47,927 nucleotides of DNA from Streptomyces canus (GTDB taxonomy: Bacteria > Actinomycetota > Actinomycetes > Streptomycetales > Streptomycetaceae): NCBI RefSeq assembly GCF_001514145.1, contig NZ_KQ948659.1, positions 6,835 through 54,761 of the forward strand, written 5' to 3'. Position numbers and translations under genes: made by a program. The notes under the pieces were generated by a model, which saw only the letters and a program-made list of their open reading frames with translations, made no database searches and was not told the DNA's origin. Each line of letters begins with the position of its first letter. The first letter of the stretch is position 1. Positions 8,006 to 16,307 of the stretch are shown piece by piece.

Positions 8006-9243
8006 CCAGGACCGTAGTCACCGGGATCGGCGCGCTCGCCGCCAACGGCCTCGGCACCCAGGAGTACTGGGCCGCCACCCGGGAGGGCCGGCACGGGCTC
8101 GGCGAACTCACCCGGTTCGACGTGCGGACGTACCCGGCCACACTGGCCGGTGAGATCCGAGGCTTCGACGCCGCCGACCACCTGCCGGACCGGCTGCTCC
8201 CGCAGACCGACGTCTCCACCCGGTACGCGCTGGTCGCGGCCGGCTGGGCACTGGAGGACGCCAAGGTCGACCCGGCCAGCCTGGTCGACTACGACATGGG
8301 CGTGGTCACCGCCAACGCGCTCGGCGGCTTCGAGTTCACCCACCGCGAGTTCCACAAACTGTGGACCGAAGGCCCGCAGACGGTCAGCGTCTACGAATCC
8401 TTCGCCTGGTTCTACGCGGTGAACGCCGGTCAGATCTCCATCCGGCACGGCATGCGCGGCCCCTCCAGCGCCCTGGTCACCGAGCAGGCCGGCGGCCTGG
8501 ACGCCGTCGGCCATGCCCGGCGCACCGTGCGCCGCGGCACCCCGCTGGTCGTGGCGGGCGGCGTGGACTCCGCGCTCGACCCCTGGGGCTGGGCCTCGCA
8601 GATCGCGGGCGGCCGGCTGTCCACCGGCACCGACCCGGACCGCGCCTACCTGCCCTTCGACCGGGACGCCGGCGGCTACGTCCCCGGCGAGGGCGGCGCG
8701 CTGCTGGTACTGGAGGACGCCGAGGCGGCGCTGCGTCGCGGCGCCCCGGACATCCTCGGCGAGATCGCCGGCTACGCCAGCGGCTTCGACCCCGCGCCGG
8801 GCTCAGGCCGGCCCCCGGCGCTGCGCCGCACCATCGAGGCGGCACTCGCCGACGCCGGGGTGACGGCCGGCCAGGTCGACGTGGTCTTCGCCGACGCGGT
8901 CGGTCTGCCCGAGCTCGACCGGGCGGAGGCGGCCGCGCTGCGCGAGGTGTTCGGCACGGGCGCGGTGCCGGTGACCGCACCGAAGGCCGCGTCCGGCCGC
9001 ACCTATGCGGGCGGCGGCGCGCTGGACGTCGCCACCGCGCTGCTGTCGATCCGCGACGGCGTGATCCCGCCGACCGCCGGCACCCACGAGGTGCCCGCCG
9101 AGTACGGCATCGACCTGGTCCGCGACCGGGCCCGCGACGCGGACGTACGCACCGCACTCGTGGTCGCCCGCGGTCTGTGGGGCTTCAACTCGGCCGTCGT
9201 CGTCCGCGCCTGGGACGCCGACACCGCCAACGACCTTTCCTGA
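8002..9243 (+). CDS. Type II PKS chain length factor (KS-beta)
   Basis: 413 aa ketosynthase fold in which the active-site Cys is replaced by Gln162 ([14 protein letters not shown]), the hallmark of a chain length factor that starts synthesis by malonyl decarboxylation. In [10 protein letters not shown], Phe110, Thr113 and Phe117 line up, with an offset of one, with Phe109, Thr112 and Phe116 of the act chain length factor, which close the tunnel at 16 carbons. This supports an octaketide. The gene is coupled to KS-alpha and followed 10 bp later by the ACP gene. Confidence 0.96.
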   Translation: MTRTVVTGIGALAANGLGTQEYWAATREGRHGLGELTRFDVRTYPATLAGEIRGFDAADHLPDRLLPQTDVSTRYALVAAGWALEDAKVDPASLVDYDMGVVTANALGGFEFTHREFHKLWTEGPQTVSVYESFAWFYAVNAGQISIRHGMRGPSSALVTEQAGGLDAVGHARRTVRRGTPLVVAGGVDSALDPWGWASQIAGGRLSTGTDPDRAYLPFDRDAGGYVPGEGGALLVLEDAEAALRRGAPDILGEIAGYASGFDPAPGSGRPPALRRTIEAALADAGVTAGQVDVVFADAVGLPELDRAEAAALREVFGTGAVPVTAPKAASGRTYAGGGALDVATALLSIRDGVIPPTAGTHEVPAEYGIDLVRDRARDADVRTALVVARGLWGFNSAVVVRAWDADTANDLS

Positions 9244-9253
9244 GGAGACAGTT

Positions 9254-9511
9254 GTGAACATCACCGTGGACGAGATCCGCCGTATCATCATCGCCAGCGC
9301 GGGCGCCCCCGAGGCCGGGGTCGTCGAGGCCGACTTCGCCGACACCTCCTTCGACGACCTCGGCTACGAGTCGCTGGCCCTGATGGAGACCGCCTCCGCG
9401 ATCGAGCGCGAGTTCGGCGTGTCGGTGCCGGACGATCTGCTCTTCGAGGCCCGTACGCCGCGTGATCTGGCCGAGCTGGTCCGCTCCGCCAAGGAAGCCG
9501 CCGCCGCATGA
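9254..9511 (+). CDS. Type II PKS acyl carrier protein
   Basis: 85 aa from GTG 9254 behind TGAGGAGACAG. Ser40 in DLGYESLALMETA is the phosphopantetheine attachment site, and helix III follows with VSVPDDLLFEARTPRDLAELV. It carries the growing poly-beta-ketone between KS-alpha/KS-beta and the ketoreductase and cyclases. The stop overlaps the next start by 4 bp (9508-9511). It is the only ACP visible in the window. Confidence 0.96.
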   Translation: MNITVDEIRRIIIASAGAPEAGVVEADFADTSFDDLGYESLALMETASAIEREFGVSVPDDLLFEARTPRDLAELVRSAKEAAAA

Positions 9512-10461
9512 GCCCGCGCACCCGAGAGATGGAGCACAGCCGGGTGGTGCGCGCCCCCGCCGACCGGCTGTACGCGCTGGTCGCGGACGTGGGCCGCTGG
9601 CCGGTGCTGCTCGGGCCGTGCCTGTGGGCACGGCAGATCGAGCGGCACGGCGCCGACGAGCGGATCGAGCTGTGGGCGCAGACCAACGGCAAGGTGGCGA
9701 CCTGGACCTCCCGCCGCACCCTGGACCCGTCCTCCCTGCGGATCTCCTTCCGGCAGGACCGCTCCACCGCGCCGGTCGCCTCGATGTCCGGTGACTGGTC
9801 CTTCCACCCGGCCGGCGACGGCCGGACCAGGATCGTGCTGACGCACGCCTTCACCGCCGTGGACGACGCACCCGAGGCGCTGGAGTGGATCGCCGAAGCG
9901 GTGGACCGTAACAGCGTCGAGGAGCTGGCCGCCCTCGGTGATTTCGCCGAACGCCCGCATCCGCTGGAGCAGTTGGCCTTCTCCTTCAGCGACCGGGTGG
10001 AGGAGCCCGGGGTGGACCCGGCCGATGTCTACGACTTCGTGCACCGATCGGACCTGTGGCCCGAGCGGCTGCCGCACGTCGGCCGGGTCGACCTCACCGA
10101 GGACCCGGCGGGAGTGCAGCGGATGGAGATGGACACCGTCACCTCCGACGGCCGTACCCACACCACCGCCTCGGTCCGGCTGTGCCTGCCGGGCGAGCGG
10201 ATCGCCTACAAGCAGACCGTGCTGCCCGCCCTGTTGACCGGGCACAGCGGCCGCTGGGAGTTCGAGAAGTCGGACGGCGGCACGGCGATCGTCTCGCACC
10301 ACACCGTGGCGGTCGACCCGGCCGCCGTGGAGCGGGTGCTCGGCGAAGGAACCACCTTCGAGCAGGCGTGCGCCCACGTCCGCGACACCCTGAGCGCCAA
10401 CAGCCGCGCCACCATGGGGGCGGCCTGCGCGTACGCGGCATCGGTGGTGCGGCGCCCATGA
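9508..10461 (+). CDS. Two-domain aromatase/cyclase (ActVII-like)
   Basis: 317 aa made of two START/SRPBCC-type domains, residues about 8-150 (HSRVVRAPADRLYALVADVGRWP to LTHAF) and about 160-310, ending HTVAVDP and the long C-terminal helix. Two-domain ARO/CYCs such as ActVII process C-9-reduced chains and aromatise the first ring after C7-C12 cyclisation. This fits the act-type ketoreductase and octaketide chain length factor here. The gene is coupled on both sides by ATGA overlaps. Confidence 0.92.
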   Translation: MSPRTREMEHSRVVRAPADRLYALVADVGRWPVLLGPCLWARQIERHGADERIELWAQTNGKVATWTSRRTLDPSSLRISFRQDRSTAPVASMSGDWSFHPAGDGRTRIVLTHAFTAVDDAPEALEWIAEAVDRNSVEELAALGDFAERPHPLEQLAFSFSDRVEEPGVDPADVYDFVHRSDLWPERLPHVGRVDLTEDPAGVQRMEMDTVTSDGRTHTTASVRLCLPGERIAYKQTVLPALLTGHSGRWEFEKSDGGTAIVSHHTVAVDPAAVERVLGEGTTFEQACAHVRDTLSANSRATMGAACAYAASVVRRP

Positions 10462-12005
10462 CACCGACGCCGAAGCTGGTCGGTCTCGCGCTGTCACCGA
10501 ACGCCGAGGCCGACCGGGTGTGCATGGTCGCCGGCGACCGCTCGCTGACCCGGCGCCAGGTCCGAGCCGAGGTGGCCCGGACCCGGGCCGCCCTCCTCGA
10601 ACGTGGCCTGACCCCGGGCAGGCGGGTGCTGGCGCTGCTCGACCACGGGCCGGAGGCGGTGTTCTTCCTCGCCGCGGCCAGTTCGCTGGGCCTGCACCTG
10701 CTGATGCCCTACGGGCTGCAGGCGGCGGCGCTGCCCGAGTGGCTGTCCATCGCGGACGCCGCCGAGCCCGACGTGGTCCTGCACTTCAAGCGCGACCGGA
10801 CCGGCCTGGACGTGCTGCGCGAGCGCTGCGCCACCGTGGTGGAGCTGCCGTTCCCCACCGGCGAGGCACCCGAGGCGGAGGTGGAGGTGCTCCACCCAGA
10901 GCCGGTGGAGCACTTCCTGACGCTGTTCACCAGCGGCACCACCGGCAAGCCGAAGGCGATCAGCGTCAACGAGGCACACATCGTCGCCAGGATCGGCTGG
11001 GTCACCCGGACCATGGGCTACGGCCCGACCGCCCGGATCTTCATGACCGGCCTGATGAACAACACCACCGGGGTGATCAACTCCTTCGGCGCGCTGTTGC
11101 ACGACGCCACCGTGGTCTTCCCGGAGACCCCGGACCCGGCGCAGTGGCCGGCCCAGGTGGCCCGCCACCGGGCCACCCACCTGGCGCTGCGCCCGGTGGC
11201 GCTCAAGCAGTTCGTGGCCGCCGCGGCCACCGGCGAGGACGACCTGTCCTGCCTGCGGGTGGTCTCCTACGGCGGGGCGGCCGTCCCCAGGGCGGTGCTC
11301 GAGCAGGGCCGCGCACTGCTGCGGTGCGACTGGATCCAGGGCTACGGCCTGACCGAGACCTACGGCCCGTTCTGCTTCCTGGCCGAGCAGGGCCACGCCG
11401 AAGCCCGCTACCTCAAGCACGTCTACTGCATCGGCCGGCCCGACGACTCCCTGACGGTGCGTCTGGAGCCGGTGGCCGGCCACCCGGACGGGGTCGGCGA
11501 GATCCGGGTCCGGGGCGACTCGGTGATGGAGGGCTACGTGGACGTCGCCACCGGGGTGATCCAGCCGGTCGGCGAGTGGCTGCGCACCGGCGACCTCGCC
11601 GAGTGGAGCCCCGACGGCGACCTGGTCCTCAAGGGCCGGCTCGCCGGGGTGCTGCTCAGCGAGAACGGCCACCGCATCTACCCCGAGGAGATAGAGGCGG
11701 TGCTCGCGGACACCCCGGGCGCGGACGAGGTGGTGCTGGTCGGCCTGCCGAACCCGAACGGCCCGCACGAGCTGCCGGTCGCCTGCCTGTGCGGCCCGAT
11801 CGGTGAGCGCGGCGACGAGGAGTTGCGCGAGCTGGTCACCGCCGAACTGCGCCGCGCGCTGGCACCGGAGAAGTGGCCCGACCGGATCTGGGCCACTCCT
11901 GAGCCGTTCGCCCGCAGCGCCAACGGCAAGATCATGCGCGGTGAGGTGGCCGCGGCCGTCGACCCGGCCCGGGTCGTGCTGCTGAAGGGCGGCTCCGATG
12001 ACTGA
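10458..12005 (+). CDS. AMP-dependent acyl/aryl-CoA synthetase (ligase)
   Basis: 515 aa member of the ANL adenylating superfamily. Motifs: P-loop FTSGTTGKPK (157-166), the A5 motif GYGLTETYG, A7 as EWLRTGDLAEW and the A10 lysine in SANGKIMRGE. It activates a carboxylate as the adenylate and transfers it to CoA or a carrier thiol. Ligases occur in a few type II clusters (OxyH in oxytetracycline) but actinorhodin has none. It could load an unusual starter, activate a carboxylated polyketide for amide or ester formation, or recycle a shunt acid. Coupled to both neighbours (4-bp and 8-bp overlaps), so it belongs to the pathway. The substrate is unknown. Confidence 0.85.
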   Translation: MTPTPKLVGLALSPNAEADRVCMVAGDRSLTRRQVRAEVARTRAALLERGLTPGRRVLALLDHGPEAVFFLAAASSLGLHLLMPYGLQAAALPEWLSIADAAEPDVVLHFKRDRTGLDVLRERCATVVELPFPTGEAPEAEVEVLHPEPVEHFLTLFTSGTTGKPKAISVNEAHIVARIGWVTRTMGYGPTARIFMTGLMNNTTGVINSFGALLHDATVVFPETPDPAQWPAQVARHRATHLALRPVALKQFVAAAATGEDDLSCLRVVSYGGAAVPRAVLEQGRALLRCDWIQGYGLTETYGPFCFLAEQGHAEARYLKHVYCIGRPDDSLTVRLEPVAGHPDGVGEIRVRGDSVMEGYVDVATGVIQPVGEWLRTGDLAEWSPDGDLVLKGRLAGVLLSENGHRIYPEEIEAVLADTPGADEVVLVGLPNPNGPHELPVACLCGPIGERGDEELRELVTAELRRALAPEKWPDRIWATPEPFARSANGKIMRGEVAAAVDPARVVLLKGGSDD

Positions 12006-13134
12006 GACCCCGGAGCGCCTGCGGGTGCCCGAGCACATGTACCGCGCGCTCGGCTACCTCTTCCCGCGGCTGATGTTCCTCAACGCGCGCTACGCCCCGC
12101 AGGTGCACTGGGGCGACATCGCGGCGGCGCTGGACGGCTTCCCCACCGACGACCTGGACCTCGCCTCCGCCGGGTTCTGGAACCTCTGGCGCGAGCGCTG
12201 GACCGACCGGGCGGAGAGCTACACCGCCCTCGCCGAGGCGTCCGGCACGGTGGCCGGGCGCAGCCGCGCGCTGCGCGGTGCCGCGGCGGCCTACCACTGG
12301 GCGGAGTTCCAGTACTTCGACGACCGGACCGTCAAACAACGGCTGCGGCAGCGCATCAGGGACTGCTTCCTGGGCAGCCTGGCGGGCACCGACCTCCAGG
12401 TCACCGAAGGGTCGCTGCCCGGCACCGGCGCGGGCTACTGGGTGCTGCGCACCGAGGCGATGCGCGCATCGGGCGAGCCGCTGCCCGCGGTGGTGCTCTC
12501 CAACGGACTGGACTCCGCCACCGAGGTCGAGGTGATGGCGCTGGCCGAGGCCTACCTCGAGCGCGGGATCGCCGCGGTGCTCTTCGAGGGCCCGGGCCAG
12601 GGGCTGCGGCTGGGCCGCACCCCGGTACTGGCGGAGATGGAACCGGTGGTCGCCGAGCTGCTGGAGAAGCTGCGCACCGAGCCGGGGATCGCCGCCGACC
12701 GGCTGGCCTTCGCCGGCATCAGCTTCGGCGGCTACCTGGCACTGCGGGTGGCCCGAGAGCTCGGTGAGCACTTCCGATGTGTCGTCAACTTCGGCGGCGG
12801 ACCGGCGATCGCCAAGTTCGACGGCCTGCCGCGCCGACTGAAGGACAACTTCCGGTTCGCCTTCGGCGCCGAGCCGGGCGCCGACCTGCAACCGCGCTTC
12901 GACGAGCTGGCGATCGAGCCGGGCCCGGCGCCGGCCACCGAGGTGCTGAGCATCTCCGGAGCTCTGGACGACATCTTCCCGATCGAGGGGCTGTACGACC
13001 TCGACCGCGCGTGGTCGGACCGGCACTCGCTCGAGGTGCACCCCAGGGAGGCGCACACCAGCCTCAACCTGATCAACTCCTACACCCTGCGCACCGCCGA
13101 CCTGGTCACCGAGCGGCTGGCCGACCGCGCCTGA
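11998..13134 (+). CDS. Alpha/beta hydrolase, FrsA/DUF1100-like
   Basis: 378 aa. An N-terminal helical cap of about 145 residues precedes an alpha/beta-hydrolase core with nucleophile elbow GISFGGYLA (Ser242), an acid in SGALDDIFP and a His in REAHTSLN. The cap and the VLFEGPGQG strand resemble the family of 2,6-dihydropseudooxynicotine hydrolase and FrsA, which includes C-C bond and ester hydrolases. The start overlaps the ligase stop by 8 bp. Possible roles are release of the chain, retro-Claisen cleavage or transfer of an acyl group made by the ligase. It is the last gene of the operon, before a strong hairpin. Confidence 0.8.
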   Translation: MTETPERLRVPEHMYRALGYLFPRLMFLNARYAPQVHWGDIAAALDGFPTDDLDLASAGFWNLWRERWTDRAESYTALAEASGTVAGRSRALRGAAAAYHWAEFQYFDDRTVKQRLRQRIRDCFLGSLAGTDLQVTEGSLPGTGAGYWVLRTEAMRASGEPLPAVVLSNGLDSATEVEVMALAEAYLERGIAAVLFEGPGQGLRLGRTPVLAEMEPVVAELLEKLRTEPGIAADRLAFAGISFGGYLALRVARELGEHFRCVVNFGGGPAIAKFDGLPRRLKDNFRFAFGAEPGADLQPRFDELAIEPGPAPATEVLSISGALDDIFPIEGLYDLDRAWSDRHSLEVHPREAHTSLNLINSYTLRTADLVTERLADRA

Positions 13135-13151
13135 CCGGGCCCGTTCACCAG

Positions 13152-13182
13152 GGGCCTGTCCGCCGGATCGGCGGACAGGCCC
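13152..13182. terminator. Bidirectional terminator between hydrolase and MarR genes
   Basis: 14-bp perfect inverted repeat (13152-13165 with 13169-13182) and a 3-base loop GAT, lying between the convergent stops at 13134 and 13223. No T tract. Confidence 0.8.
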
Positions 13183-13222
13183 TCGGCGTTCGTCCGGGCA
13201 CCCTCGTACGAAACCGTCCTCG

Positions 13223-13720
13223 TCAGCGGCTCTCGGCGAGGGTGGCCTCGGACGTGAGGAGCCCGGGGTGCAGGTCGCCGGCGAGTCCGGCGTGCGCGAA
13301 GACCCGCTTGAGCAGGGTGACGAAGGTCCGCGCCTCCTCCGGCTCCAGTCCGCCGAGCAGCCGGGTCTCGAAGCCGCTGATGAGCGACTCGGCCTCGGTG
13401 TGCATCTCGCGGCCGGCCGGAAGCACATGGACGGCATGGGCGCGGCGGTCGGTGGGGTGGCGGCGGCGCTCCACCAGGCCGCGCCGCTCCAGCTCGTCGA
13501 CCAGGCCGACCATCACGTTCCGGTGCACGTTCAACGGTCCGGCGAGCTGGTGCTGACTGAGGCCGTCCTTCTCGATCAGCAGGTCGAGCAGGCCGAACTG
13601 GCGGGGGTGGATGCCCAGGGGCGCGAGCACCTCGACGAGCTGCTCCTGCACATGGGCGCTGAGGTGGGTCACCACGCAGGCGGGGTGGTCGAACAGCGAT
13701 GGGGTACTCACGCCCGCCAT
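13223..13720 (-). CDS. MarR-family transcriptional regulator
   Basis: 165 aa winged helix-turn-helix protein: recognition region LSQHQLAGPLNVHRNVMVGL, then the wing ELERRGLVERRRHPTDRRAH, flanked by dimerisation helices. MarR proteins repress divergent efflux or catabolic genes and let go when a small ligand binds. Its divergent neighbour is a drug-type exporter 58 bp away, the standard arrangement for resistance control by the pathway product. The start ATG at 13718-13720 has GGAGG just upstream. Confidence 0.9.
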   Translation of the reverse strand: MAGVSTPSLFDHPACVVTHLSAHVQEQLVEVLAPLGIHPRQFGLLDLLIEKDGLSQHQLAGPLNVHRNVMVGLVDELERRGLVERRRHPTDRRAHAVHVLPAGREMHTEAESLISGFETRLLGGLEPEEARTFVTLLKRVFAHAGLAGDLHPGLLTSEATLAESR

Positions 13721-13778
13721 GATACCTCCGAAGAATTATCACCTTGAGGGATAGTCACTGGAAGTGCATACTTGTCCC
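13721..13778. promoter_or_regulatory. Overlapping marR / exporter promoters and candidate MarR operator
   Basis: For the exporter, TTGAGG (13744-13749) and CATACT (13767-13772) are 17 bp apart and place the transcript start at about 13779, the GTG codon itself. For marR, GATAAT on the minus strand (13735-13740) is a good -10 box and gives a short leader containing GGAGG. ATTATC (13735-13740) and GATAGT (13750-13755) form an inverted repeat with 9-bp spacer that lies over the marR -10 and the exporter -35. A dimeric repressor bound there would block both promoters. Confidence 0.6.
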
Positions 13779-15494
13779 GTGACCCAAGACATCTCCGCAT
13801 CTACTCCCGCCGCCCCGCCGCAGGAAGCCGCGGGTGGCACCGCACCCGACCCGAAGCGCCGCCTGGCCTTCGCGGTCGTCCTGATCGCCGGATTCATGGA
13901 CCTGGTCGACACGACGATCGTCAACGTCACCGTCCCGAGCATCCAGCGCGACCTGCACGCCGACTACGCCCAGATCGAGTGGGTCATCGCGGCGTACGTG
14001 CTCTCCTTCGCCGCCCTGCTGATCCTCAGCGGCCGGCTCGGCGACATCTTCGGACGCAAGCGCGTCTTCCTGATCGGCATGGCCGGCTTCACCATCGCCT
14101 CGCTGCTGTGCGGCGTCGCGGTCAACCCCGAGATGCTGATCGTCTCCCGGTTCGTCCAGGGCGCCATGGCAGGCCTGATGGTCACCCAGATCCTGGCGAT
14201 CCTGCACGTGGTCTTCCCGCCGGGCGAGCGCGGCAAGGCGGTCGCCATCTTCGGCGCGGTCACGGGTTCCTCCGCGGTCTTCGGCCTCGCCCTCGGCGGC
14301 GTGGTCGTGCAGTGGAACCTCTTCGGCTGGGAGTGGCGCCCGATCTTCCTGGTCAACGTCCCCGTCGGGATCGCGGCGCTGATCGCCGGCGCCCTGGTGA
14401 TCCGCGAGTCCCGCGCCCCGCAGCGCCCCAAGCTCGACCTGCTCGGCATGCCGCTGGCCCTCGCCGCCGTGGTGCTGCTCGTCTACCCGCTCACCGAAGG
14501 CCGCCGCCTGGGCTGGCCGGCCTGGACCTACGGCATGATCGCCGGCGCCCTGGTGCTGCTCGCGGTCTTCCTCGCCTACGAGAAGCGCCGCTTCGCCAAG
14601 GTCGGCTCCGCACTGGTCGAGTTCGGGGTGTTCCGCTCCCGCTCGTTCTCCATCGGCATGGCGGTGTGGTTCCTGTTCTGGACCGCGGTCGGCGGATTCT
14701 TCTTCGTCTGGACGCTCTTCCTGCAGCAGGGCCTCGGCTGGACGCCGATGCACGCCGGCCTGACCGCCGCCACCTTCGCCATCGGGGTGGGCATCGGCGC
14801 GGGCAACGCCCCCGACAAGCTGGTCCCCAAGTTCGGCCGCAACGTGCTGGTGGCCGGCGGCATCGTCAACGCGATCGGCTTCGTCGCCTTCTCCGTCCTG
14901 GTCGCCCACTACGGCCACAGCCTCGCGTCCTGGCAGATCATCCCGGTGCACATCGTCTCCGGCATCGGCTTCGGCCTGATCGTCGCGCCGACCCTGGATC
15001 TGCTGCTCGGCCAGGTCCCCGGCGAACAGGCGGGCAACGCCTCGGGCCTGCTGAACACCGTCCAGCAGCTCGGGATGGCGCTCGGTGTCGCGCTGACCGG
15101 CGTGATCTTCTTCGCCCAGGTCGCGGGCGCGTCCGGTGACGCCGCCGACGAGGCCGCCCCGGCGCTGAAGTCCGCCCTCAGCAGTGCCGGCGTCACCTCC
15201 CAGGACCAACTGGTCGCCGACTTCCGCACCTGTGTGCAACAGCGCGCCGACTCCGTCGACCCGAGCGAGGTCCCGGCCGACTGCCGCAAGGACGCCCCGA
15301 AGGTCGCCGGCGCCTTCGGCGGGGCCATCGCCCGCGCCGACTCGGTCAGTTACTCCTCCGCGTTCCGTACCGTCCTGCTGCTGGACGCCGGCATCCTGGT
15401 GATCGCCGCCGCCGGCTTCCTGACCCTGCCCAAGCACTCGCGGCCCGCCGACGCGGCCGCCGTGAGCCCCGAGCCCACCGAGGTGACGGCATGA
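13779..15494 (+). CDS. DHA2-family (EmrB/QacA) MFS drug exporter
   Basis: 571 aa from GTG 13779; GTG 13764 is the alternative. 14 predicted membrane helices after a 25-residue cytoplasmic N-terminus. The first helix runs into MDLVDTTIVNVTVPSI, a DHA2 signature, the loop 2-3 motif is GRLGDIFGRKR, and NASGLLNTVQQLG is in a late helix. A soluble loop of about 85 residues, with two Cys, lies before the last helix. Such pumps export aromatic polyketides and give self-resistance. It diverges from marR, and its stop overlaps the next gene. The promoter position suggests a leaderless message. Confidence 0.92.
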   Translation: MTQDISASTPAAPPQEAAGGTAPDPKRRLAFAVVLIAGFMDLVDTTIVNVTVPSIQRDLHADYAQIEWVIAAYVLSFAALLILSGRLGDIFGRKRVFLIGMAGFTIASLLCGVAVNPEMLIVSRFVQGAMAGLMVTQILAILHVVFPPGERGKAVAIFGAVTGSSAVFGLALGGVVVQWNLFGWEWRPIFLVNVPVGIAALIAGALVIRESRAPQRPKLDLLGMPLALAAVVLLVYPLTEGRRLGWPAWTYGMIAGALVLLAVFLAYEKRRFAKVGSALVEFGVFRSRSFSIGMAVWFLFWTAVGGFFFVWTLFLQQGLGWTPMHAGLTAATFAIGVGIGAGNAPDKLVPKFGRNVLVAGGIVNAIGFVAFSVLVAHYGHSLASWQIIPVHIVSGIGFGLIVAPTLDLLLGQVPGEQAGNASGLLNTVQQLGMALGVALTGVIFFAQVAGASGDAADEAAPALKSALSSAGVTSQDQLVADFRTCVQQRADSVDPSEVPADCRKDAPKVAGAFGGAIARADSVSYSSAFRTVLLLDAGILVIAAAGFLTLPKHSRPADAAAVSPEPTEVTA

Positions 15495-15805
15495 GCAACG
15501 AGAAGAACGTCCTGGTCCTCGGCCGAGAGCGGCACCTGGTCGACGCCTCCACCGGCATCATCGAGGCCAACGGCTTCCACGCGGTCGGCGTGACCCGTGA
15601 CGAGGAGGCGCTCTCCCTGCTGGACACCGGCCGGTTCATCGCGGTCCTGGTCGGCAGCGGCGTCGAGTGGGAGTCCCGTCCGCCGGTGCGTGAGCACGCC
15701 GCCCCGCACGGCACCGTGGTCCTCGAGGCGCAGCGCGTCCCGATGCAGACCGTCCAGGAGCACGTCAGCCATGTGATCGTCCCGAAGCTGCGCCGGATCG
15801 CCTGA
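15491..15805 (+). CDS. Unrecognised 104-aa protein coupled to the exporter
   Basis: 104 aa, ATG overlapping the exporter stop (ATGA at 15491-15494). The first half has the alternation of a Rossmann or receiver-like fold: strand NVLVLG, helix VDASTGIIEANG, strand FHAVGVTRD, helix EEALSLLDTG, strand FIAVLVGSGV. The acidic pocket and phospho-acceptor Asp of true receivers are missing. The C-terminal helix EHVSHVIVPKLRRIA is basic. I do not recognise the family. Translational coupling suggests a job in export, resistance or feedback control. It ends 16 bp before a terminator hairpin. Confidence 0.75.
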   Translation: MSNEKNVLVLGRERHLVDASTGIIEANGFHAVGVTRDEEALSLLDTGRFIAVLVGSGVEWESRPPVREHAAPHGTVVLEAQRVPMQTVQEHVSHVIVPKLRRIA

Positions 15806-15821
15806 CCACCACCGCACCAGA

Positions 15822-15857
15822 GCCCCGGATCCGACCGCCCCCCGACGGATCCGGGGC
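15822..15857. terminator. Terminator after the exporter operon
   Basis: 12-bp perfect inverted repeat, 15822-15833 with 15846-15857, and a 12-base loop rich in C. It lies 16 bp after the stop of the 104-aa gene. Confidence 0.75.
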
Positions 15858-16041
15858 CCGGCCACGCCCTGGGGGGCACGGACACGGTCACCTCCGTGGT
15901 CGACGACGTGGTCACGTCCGCCATGGCGAGTGGGCGGCCGCGAAGGCCGTAGCAGCTCGCCCGGGGTGCCGACGGGTCGGGCAAGGGCGCTCGGCTGGTC
16001 GCGGTCCGGCCGGAGCTGCCGACGTCCCTGCCCCCCACCCC

Positions 16042-16262
16042 CTGCACCACCTGGTCGGGCCGCGTTCCTGGCTCGACGCGCAGGAACGCGAGGCCGGCTG
16101 GCGCGCCACCCTGGAGAAGCGGGGGGCTCCGTGCCCCGAGGTCACCGCGCTGTTCTGCACCAACGACCACCTGGCCCTCGGCCCGCTGCGGCGAGAGAGC
16201 CCACATCGTCATACCGCCCAGCCTTGTCGTGCGGACCTCGGCGACCCGCCCGCGAGACCCAG
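16042..16262 (+). pseudogene. Remnant of a LacI-family regulator
   Basis: No start codon and no intact frame, yet pieces of a LacI effector domain can be read in order. One frame gives LHHLVGPRSWLDAQ, then EREAGWRATLEKRG, then directly TALFCTNDHLALGPLRR. In intact proteins about 30 residues separate the last two. A second frame, from about 16193, continues with IPPSLVVRTS, matching the usual LacI C-terminus. So there is at least one in-frame deletion and a frameshift, and no helix-turn-helix part was found upstream. The remaining gap from 15858 to 16307 shows no other recognisable gene. Confidence 0.6.
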
Positions 16263-16307
16263 AGGCGACCACGGCCTCCGGCTGGCCGGGGCGATCGCGC
16301 CGACGAC

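Noticed and set aside
15858..16041. Possible gene between the terminator and the LacI remnant
   Set aside because: All frames lack a start with ribosome binding site and recognisable motifs; treated as decayed sequence.
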